Part shown: piece by piece, positions 21,395-25,837 of the stretch
How positions within the stretch are numbered: position 1 is the stretch's first letter
Layout of the letters: each line of letters starts with the position of its first letter
Assembly (NCBI GenBank): GCA_021786265.1
Contig: JAJYNP010000015.1
Span: forward strand, 1 to 25,837
Source: Chloroflexota bacterium
GTDB taxonomy: Bacteria > Chloroflexota > Limnocylindria > Limnocylindrales > CSP1-4
DNA: 25,837 nt
Direction: 5' to 3'
Notes under the pieces: generated by a model
The model's input: the letters and a program-made list of their open reading frames with translations, nothing else
What the model was told of the DNA's origin: nothing
The model's database searches: none
Position numbers and translations under genes: made by a program

Positions 21395-22472
21395 CGCCCT
21401 CGCCAAAGTCGGCCAGCCGTTCCGCCTGGTCGGTCGCAATCAGCGTGTCGATGAGCCGGTCGAGTTCGCCGTCCAGGACCCCGGGCAGGTTGTGAAGGTC
21501 CATCCCCACCCGGTGGTCGGTGACCCGGTCCTGCGGGAAGTTGTACGTGCGGATCTTCTCGGAGCGCTCGCCCGACCCGACCATGCTCCGCCGCTTCGCA
21601 GCCTCGGCCTCGTGTGCCTTGCGCTGCTCGATCTCCAGCAGGCGCGAGCGCAGCACCGCCATCGCCTTGGCCTTGTTCTTGTGCTGGCTCTTCTCGTCCT
21701 GGATCGCCACCACCAGGCCGGTGGGGAGGTGCGTGATCCGGACCGCCGAGTCGGTGGTGTTGACGCTCTGGCCACCCGGCCCGGTCGAGCGGTAGACGTC
21801 GATCCGCAGGTCCCGTTCGTCGATCTCGACGTCGACCTCATCGGCCTTCGGCAGCACGGCCACGGTCGCGGTCGAGGTGTGGATGCGCCCCGACGATTCG
21901 GTCTCCGGGACGCGCTGCACGCGGTGGACGCCGCCCTCGAACTTGAGCCGGCTGTAGGCGCCGCCCCCGTGGACCTCGAAGATGACCTCCCGCAGCCCGC
22001 CGATCCCGGTCTCGCTGGTCGAGAGCGCCTCCACGCCCCAGCGGTGGCGCTCGGCGTAGCGCACGTACATGCGGAACAGCTCGGCCGCGAACAGGGCCGC
22101 CTCTTCGCCCCCGGCGCCGGCCCGGATCTCCACGATCACGTCGCGCTCGTCGAGCGGGTCGTGCGGGAGCAGCAGCACCTTGAGCTCGTCGAGCAGGCGC
22201 GCCTCGCCGGCCTCGAGCCGGTGGGTCTCGTCCCGCGCCATCTCGCGCATCTCGGGATCCTGTTCCTCGTCGCGCATCGCCCGCGCGCCGGCGAGCTCCC
22301 GCCGCGTGGCCTGGAGGCGATCCCAGGTGCCGACGATGGGCTCGATGCGTGCCAGCTCCTTGCCGATCCGCTTCAGCGCGTCCGGGTCCCCGGCAACCTC
22401 GGGGCGTGCGAGCTCCTCCTGCAGGTGCCGCGCCTGCGCGGACAGCTCGACCAGCCGGTCCTCGAGGCTCAC
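21384..22472 (-). CDS. prfA: Peptide chain release factor 1
   Basis: RF1 ends translation at UAA and UAG. The 362-residue length is standard. GGQ is at about 233-235 in STGPGGQSVNTTDSAVR, and the codon-recognition tripeptide is PET (189-191) in RVPETESSGRIHTS, at the place of the RF1 PxT motif (PAT or PVT is more usual), which separates it from RF2 (SPF). GTG 22472 overlaps the DUF1385 stop (GTGA). PrmC, which methylates its GGQ, is next. Confidence 0.96.
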   Translation of the reverse strand: MSLEDRLVELSAQARHLQEELARPEVAGDPDALKRIGKELARIEPIVGTWDRLQATRRELAGARAMRDEEQDPEMREMARDETHRLEAGEARLLDELKVLLLPHDPLDERDVIVEIRAGAGGEEAALFAAELFRMYVRYAERHRWGVEALSTSETGIGGLREVIFEVHGGGAYSRLKFEGGVHRVQRVPETESSGRIHTSTATVAVLPKADEVDVEIDERDLRIDVYRSTGPGGQSVNTTDSAVRITHLPTGLVVAIQDEKSQHKNKAKAMAVLRSRLLEIEQRKAHEAEAAKRRSMVGSGERSEKIRTYNFPQDRVTDHRVGMDLHNLPGVLDGELDRLIDTLIATDQAERLADFGEGDAA

Positions 22473-23569
22473 GTGAGCGGCTCCTCGTCGAGCTGTTCGG
22501 AGTCACGGCCGGGAGGCGCCGGTTGCGCGGCGGGCCCGGACCCCAGGTCGCGGGCGGACGGTGGCTCGCGACGCGGGACGCCGGCGGCCACCAGCGATGC
22601 CTCGCGCTCGGCGGCCTCGCGCGCCGCCCGCGTCTCGGCGTTTGCCTGGGCCATGGTCCGGCGCGCCGGGTGCACGCTGCCCTCCGGGATCGCCTCGCCA
22701 TCGGCGCGCAGCGCCTCCTGCAGCGACACGATGGCGACCTCGATCATCGAGTCGTCGGGCTGTCGGGTGGTGATCGACTGCAGCCAGATGCCCGGCATGA
22801 AGATCCAGCGGACGAGGGGCTGCGAGCGATGCTTCGCGCCCCACCGCAGGACCTCGTAGCTGACGGCCACGATCACCGGGATCAGCGCAAGCCGCCCGAG
22901 GATGGCCACCGCGAGCCCCTGCCCGGCCAGCAGGCTGAAGGCCAGGATGCTGACGACCACGACCACCAGCAGGAACTCGGTGCCGCAGCGCTGGTGCGCG
23001 GTGGGGTACTGGCGGACCCTCTCGGGCGTCAGTGGATCGCCATGCTCGAGCGCGTGGATCGACATGTGCTCGGCGCCGTGGTACTGGAACACCCGGCGGA
23101 TCTCACCGGAACGGCTGATCAGCAGCAGGTAGGCCACGAACACCACCAGCCGGATCGCGCCTTCCAGCAGGTTCTTCCCGAGCGTCCCGACGCCCGTGGC
23201 CGCCGAGGCCGCGGCCTGCGTCAGGAAGAGCGGCAGTACGAAGAAGAGGGCGATCCCGAAGACCAGCGAGATCGTGAGCGTGAGGGCCACCACGCCGCCG
23301 CCGAGCTCGACGCCCTCCCCCGCCGCCGAGCTCGCCGCGGAGCGGGTCAGCCACTTCGTGCCGACCACGAGCGTCTCGTAGAGCACGACCAGCCCGCGCA
23401 CGAACGGCCAGCCGGCCGCACGGTGCCGGTGGACGATCGAGTCGGAGAGCCGCTCGGCCTCCCAGACCACGTCCCCGTCCGGGTGCCGCACGGCAACCGC
23501 GATCGCGTCGCGACCGCGCATCAGGACACCCTCGATGAGGGCCTGGCCCCCGTAGTTGAAGCGTGCCAT
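22469..23569 (-). CDS. DUF1385 family membrane protein (YqhQ-like)
   Basis: The 366-residue product begins MARFNYGGQALIEGVLMRG, the strongly conserved start of DUF1385, and contains YHGAEHMSIHALEHG and HQRCGTEFLL with conserved His, Glu and Cys residues. Five or so membrane helices are evident (near 60, 78-102, 128-150, 195-240). The C-terminal 60-70 residues are charged and Pro-rich. The function of the family is unknown; it commonly sits between rpmE and prfA. ATG 23569 has GAGG 9 nt upstream and a possible -10 TAGACT just before it. Confidence 0.92.
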   Translation of the reverse strand: MARFNYGGQALIEGVLMRGRDAIAVAVRHPDGDVVWEAERLSDSIVHRHRAAGWPFVRGLVVLYETLVVGTKWLTRSAASSAAGEGVELGGGVVALTLTISLVFGIALFFVLPLFLTQAAASAATGVGTLGKNLLEGAIRLVVFVAYLLLISRSGEIRRVFQYHGAEHMSIHALEHGDPLTPERVRQYPTAHQRCGTEFLLVVVVVSILAFSLLAGQGLAVAILGRLALIPVIVAVSYEVLRWGAKHRSQPLVRWIFMPGIWLQSITTRQPDDSMIEVAIVSLQEALRADGEAIPEGSVHPARRTMAQANAETRAAREAAEREASLVAAGVPRREPPSARDLGSGPAAQPAPPGRDSEQLDEEPLT

Positions 23570-23679
23570 CGGGAGGGCCTCAGTCTACCGGCGCGAGCGC
23601 ACGGCGGGCCGAAACGGAACGGCGGACCCTGCCGGGCCCGCCGCTGCCGAGTTCCCTGGAGCGTGTCGACGACGTGGCG

Positions 23680-23892
23680 TCAGGACCGCAGCGAGCGCTC
23701 GAGGCGCTTCTGGAACCGCTCCACCTGGCCTGCGGTGTCGACGATTGTCTGCTTCCCGGTGAAGAAGGGGTGGCACTGCGCGCAGACGTCGACGCGCAGC
23801 GTGGGGCGCGTGGACCCCAGGGTGAATGTTCGGCCGCAGGAGCCGCAGTGGGCCTCGGCCTGGTAGTACTTGGGATGAATCCCGTCTTTCAC
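23680..23892 (-). CDS. rpmE: Ribosomal protein bL31, zinc-binding form
   Basis: This 70-residue bL31 begins MKDGIHPKYYQAEAHCGSCG and has Cys at 16, 19, 37 and 40, so it is the zinc-containing type rather than the zinc-free paralogue. The FFTGKQTIVDTAGQVERF tail is typical. GTG 23892 has AGGAG 7 nt upstream. It lies between rpmA and the DUF1385 gene on the same strand, with gaps of 63 and 110 nt; no strong terminator is seen in either gap. Confidence 0.96.
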   Translation of the reverse strand: MKDGIHPKYYQAEAHCGSCGRTFTLGSTRPTLRVDVCAQCHPFFTGKQTIVDTAGQVERFQKRLERSLRS

Positions 23893-23955
23893 GATCGACT
23901 CCTGTCGGGCCTTCCGTCCGGGCGTGCCCGGCGGTGGTCCCGGCGACTGGCGCGG

Positions 23956-24231
23956 TCAGGCCTGCGCGGCGGGGGCCGCCTCGGCGATCACGCGGATGCG
24001 CTTCTTCTCGTGGGTCTCGTGCTCGAACTTCACGCGGCCGGTCACCGTCGCGAAGACGGTGAAGTCGCGGCCGAGCCCGGCACCCTCGCCGGCGAGGAAC
24101 GTCATGCCCCGCTGGCGGACGATGATCGAGCCGGCCGGGACGAGCTGTCCGTCGCCGACCTTGACGCCGAGCCGCTGGCCGACGCTGTCGCGGCCGTTCT
24201 TGGAGCTCGACCCTGCCTTCTTGTGTGCCAT
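23956..24231 (-). CDS. rpmA: Ribosomal protein bL27
   Basis: The 91-residue protein starts [16 protein letters not shown], the N-terminal extension that reaches toward the peptidyl-transferase centre, with no cleavable Firmicute-type leader. [15 protein letters not shown] and the [10 protein letters not shown] region are standard. It begins 3 nt after the rplU stop and is surely cotranscribed with it. The short Ala-rich tail is ordinary for high-GC genomes. Confidence 0.97.
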   Translation of the reverse strand: MAHKKAGSSSKNGRDSVGQRLGVKVGDGQLVPAGSIIVRQRGMTFLAGEGAGLGRDFTVFATVTGRVKFEHETHEKKRIRVIAEAAPAAQA

Positions 24232-24234
24232 CGG

Positions 24235-24861
24235 CTACGCGTCCTTCCTGCTGCCCCGGGACCTGGGCTTCGCCTCGCCCTCGGGCGCAGGTGCCTGGGT
24301 GCGCGGCGCGCGGACCCGCGGCCTGGCCGCCGGCTTCTCATGTTCGGTCGAGGGCTTCGCGGCTCCCCGCCGGCCGCCCGAAGCCGTCGCGGCCTCGCCC
24401 GCCGTGGTCGATGGTGCCTGGGCGCTCGCCAGCTTCTCGGCCAGCGCCTTGTCGGCGGCGGCGCGTTCCGCGGCCTCCTCGGCCGCGGCTGCTTCCAGGC
24501 GCTCCCGCTCGGTCTTCGCCGCCTCGGCGAGCTTGAGCGCGCTGCGGGAGCCGTGGACGATGTCCGCGACGCGCAGGACGGTCAGCTCCTGGCGATGTCC
24601 GTGCTTCACCCGGCTGCGGGCCTTGGGCCGGTACTTGAACACGACGACCTTGTCGCCGCGGTCCTGGCGGAGCACGCTCGCACTGACGCGCGCCTCATCG
24701 ACGAGCGGGCGGCCGATCGCCGTGGCGTCGCCGTCGGCCACGAGCAGGACGTGGTCCAGCTCGAGGGTCTGGCCGGGCTCCGCGTCCAGGTATTCGACTT
24801 CGATCTCGCTGCCGACTTCGACGCGGTACTGCTTCCCGCCCGTCTCGATGACTGCGTACAT
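24235..24861 (-). CDS. rplU: Ribosomal protein bL21 with a long Ala-rich C-terminal extension
   Basis: Residues 1-103 are a normal bL21 (MYAVIETGGKQYRVEVG at the start, VFKYRPKARSRVKHGHRQ near 75-92). A further 105 residues follow: a charged Ala/Glu-rich helix (about 108-145) and then a Pro/Arg/Lys-rich basic tail. The total of 208 is twice the usual length. The frame is intact and ends 3 nt before rpmA, so the extension is real coding sequence. AGGGGA lies just before ATG 24861. Basic tails on ribosomal proteins are seen in several high-GC lineages; the role here is unknown. Confidence 0.95.
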   Translation of the reverse strand: MYAVIETGGKQYRVEVGSEIEVEYLDAEPGQTLELDHVLLVADGDATAIGRPLVDEARVSASVLRQDRGDKVVVFKYRPKARSRVKHGHRQELTVLRVADIVHGSRSALKLAEAAKTERERLEAAAAEEAAERAAADKALAEKLASAQAPSTTAGEAATASGGRRGAAKPSTEHEKPAARPRVRAPRTQAPAPEGEAKPRSRGSRKDA

Positions 24862-24881
24862 GGGTCCCCTGAACACATGAT

Positions 24882-24905
24882 GGCGCCCGGCTGTTGCCGG
24901 GGCGC
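24882..24905 (-). other. Hairpin at the 5' end of the rplU transcript
   Basis: GCGCCCGGC and GCCGGGGCGC pair around a TGTT loop with one bulged G. The predicted transcription start is near 24907, so the hairpin would be at the very 5' end of the mRNA, about 20 nt before the ribosome site. It could protect the mRNA or act as a ribosomal-protein leader; neither is shown. Confidence 0.45.
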
Positions 24906-24913
24906 GACCGTTG

Positions 24914-24942
24914 ATGGTATCGCCCGAGCGCCGCGTCGTCAA
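24914..24942 (-). promoter_or_regulatory. Promoter of the rplU-rpmA operon
   Basis: On the minus strand TTGACG (24942-24937, five of six) is followed after 17 nt by TACCAT (24919-24914, four of six). The leader to the rplU ATG is about 46 nt. Confidence 0.55.
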
Positions 24943-24943
24943 C

Positions 24944-25030
24944 GAACGGCTGGGTTCCTGTGAACGGCTGGGTTCCGGGCTGCGCCGCCGGATGGCGTCC
25001 GGACCCGCGGCGAACGGCCGCGAACGGCCG
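24944..25030. repeat. Short tandem repeats in the rplU / J-domain divergent region
   Basis: A 15-bp unit GAACGGCTGGGTTCC occurs at 24944-24958 and 24962-24976 (18-bp period), and CGAACGGCCG occurs twice in direct contact at 25011-25020 and 25021-25030. All share GAACGGC. The first copy directly follows the rplU -35 box, so the repeats may bind a regulator or may be simple slippage products. The rest of the 308-nt gap 24862-25169 holds only the rplU promoter and hairpin. Confidence 0.6.
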
Positions 25031-25169
25031 CGCATGGCGGCGCACGGCGGCGATCTGCGGCGACCGCCCCGCAGGCGGCGCACCGGGCGCGGGCCACCGG
25101 ATGGTACGCTCTCCGACCGGTGCGTCTCTCGAGGGACGGGGAGACGCAGCGGAGTGGCGGAGACCGCGC

Positions 25170-25799
25170 GTGACCAGCGAGCCGGACCTCTACCAGGTGC
25201 TCGAGGTGCACCCGTCGGCGGACGCGACGGCGATCCGGTCCGCCTACCGCCGCCTCGCGCGGCGCTTCCATCCCGACGTTGCCCCGCTGGCGCGGCCCGA
25301 CGACGTGCGCCGCATGAGCGAGATCAACCGGGCCTGGGAGATCCTCCGGGATCCGGCCCGGCGTGCCGTCTACGACCACCAGCGATCCATGCCGGCCAGC
25401 GGGTACGTGGCACCTCGCCCGGCGGCGCGCGCCTCGGGCGCCGGCGGACGGCCTTCCGGGGATCACGGGCGGGGCGCCGGCCCGGCGTCCGCGTCCGCGT
25501 CCGCGTCCGGGAACGGGAACGGTACGCGGCCCACGGCCCCCGGGGACGGTGCGGCGGGAAGCGCAGGTCCCGCGGGGCCGCCACCCGGCCACCCGAGCGG
25601 TCACGTGCTCGGATTCGGGCGTTACGCCGGTTGGTCGCTCGGCGAGATCTCCCGCCGCGACCCCGACTTCCTCGAGTGGCTGGAGCGCACGTCCGCCGGC
25701 CGGCCGTATCGGGACGAGATCGACGCGCTGCTCCGGCGCCTGGGCCGGCGACAGCCGGCGGCGGACCCGCTGGCACGACCGGGCCGGTTCCGCGGCTGA
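25170..25799 (+). CDS. J-domain protein with a C-terminal ExoX-like/DUF3820-type module
   Basis: Residues 6-70 are a J domain with DLYQVLEVHPSADATAIR and the HPD triad (34-36) in RRFHPDVAP, so it should stimulate a DnaK-type Hsp70. A low-complexity linker follows (about 75-145, with Ser-Ala and Gly-Asn repeats encoded by a four-fold GCGTCC run). The end, VLGFGRYAGWSLGEISRRDPDFLEWLERT, matches the small FGxYxGxxLxEIxxxDPxYLxWL module found at the C-terminus of some exonucleases and DUF3820 proteins. There is no zinc-finger or substrate domain of true DnaJ. GTG 25170 has GGAG 7 nt upstream. It is divergent from rplU. Confidence 0.85.
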   Translation: MTSEPDLYQVLEVHPSADATAIRSAYRRLARRFHPDVAPLARPDDVRRMSEINRAWEILRDPARRAVYDHQRSMPASGYVAPRPAARASGAGGRPSGDHGRGAGPASASASASGNGNGTRPTAPGDGAAGSAGPAGPPPGHPSGHVLGFGRYAGWSLGEISRRDPDFLEWLERTSAGRPYRDEIDALLRRLGRRQPAADPLARPGRFRG

Positions 25800-25837
25800 C
25801 CCGCCGGCGCCCCACGGGGCTCACCGCCCGGGGAACA

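Overview
The window is GC-rich DNA from a free-living bacterium. Its two flanks carry the core gene order of many high-GC phyla: ribosomal proteins, release factor, tsaC, then glyA, wecA and the ATP synthase genes. DUF1385 between rpmE and prfA, frequent GTG starts and very high GC suggest Chloroflexota; Actinomycetota is the alternative. Taxonomy is inferred from gene order only.

Left flank (1-4161, all on the minus strand): the start of atpE, then atpB, atpI, a WecA/MraY-like sugar-phosphate transferase with a proline-rich tail, and glyA. Right flank (18800-24861, minus strand): rplU, rpmA, rpmE, a DUF1385 membrane protein, prfA, prmC, a Cof-type HAD phosphatase and tsaC. Many neighbours overlap by 4 to 11 nt. 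A J-domain protein is divergent at the far right (25170-25799).

Between glyA and tsaC sits an integrated element of about 14.5 kb (roughly 4.2 to 18.6-18.7 kb). Its left end holds a large serine recombinase followed, with 4-nt overlaps throughout, by a two-helix membrane peptide, a stand-alone FtsH-type (M41-like) HEAGH peptidase and a 58-aa protein. The centre holds a 1657-aa protein of unknown function that takes up one third of the element, three small zinc-ribbon proteins and a membrane-anchored Pro/Thr-rich protein that shares a 12-residue motif with the giant protein. A five-gene minus-strand set of small unknown proteins follows. Next is a 350-nt non-coding segment packed with copies of a 10-bp repeat arranged as tandems and dyads. 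It lies beside a three-gene operon ending in a RecA-fold, RepA-like ATPase; this looks like a replication module with an iteron-like origin. That operon's promoter has a perfect -35 box beside a DnaA-box match and a 14-bp palindrome. At the right end, a two-gene DUF2335 operon has its own promoter.

I recognise no capsid, portal, terminase, relaxase or conjugation gene. The element could be a plasmid-like integrative element, a satellite, or a phage with very divergent structural proteins. Its insertion cuts glyA off from the genes that would normally lie upstream, and the predicted integrase promoter overlaps the glyA start codon. All functional statements are from reading the sequence; no searches were run.
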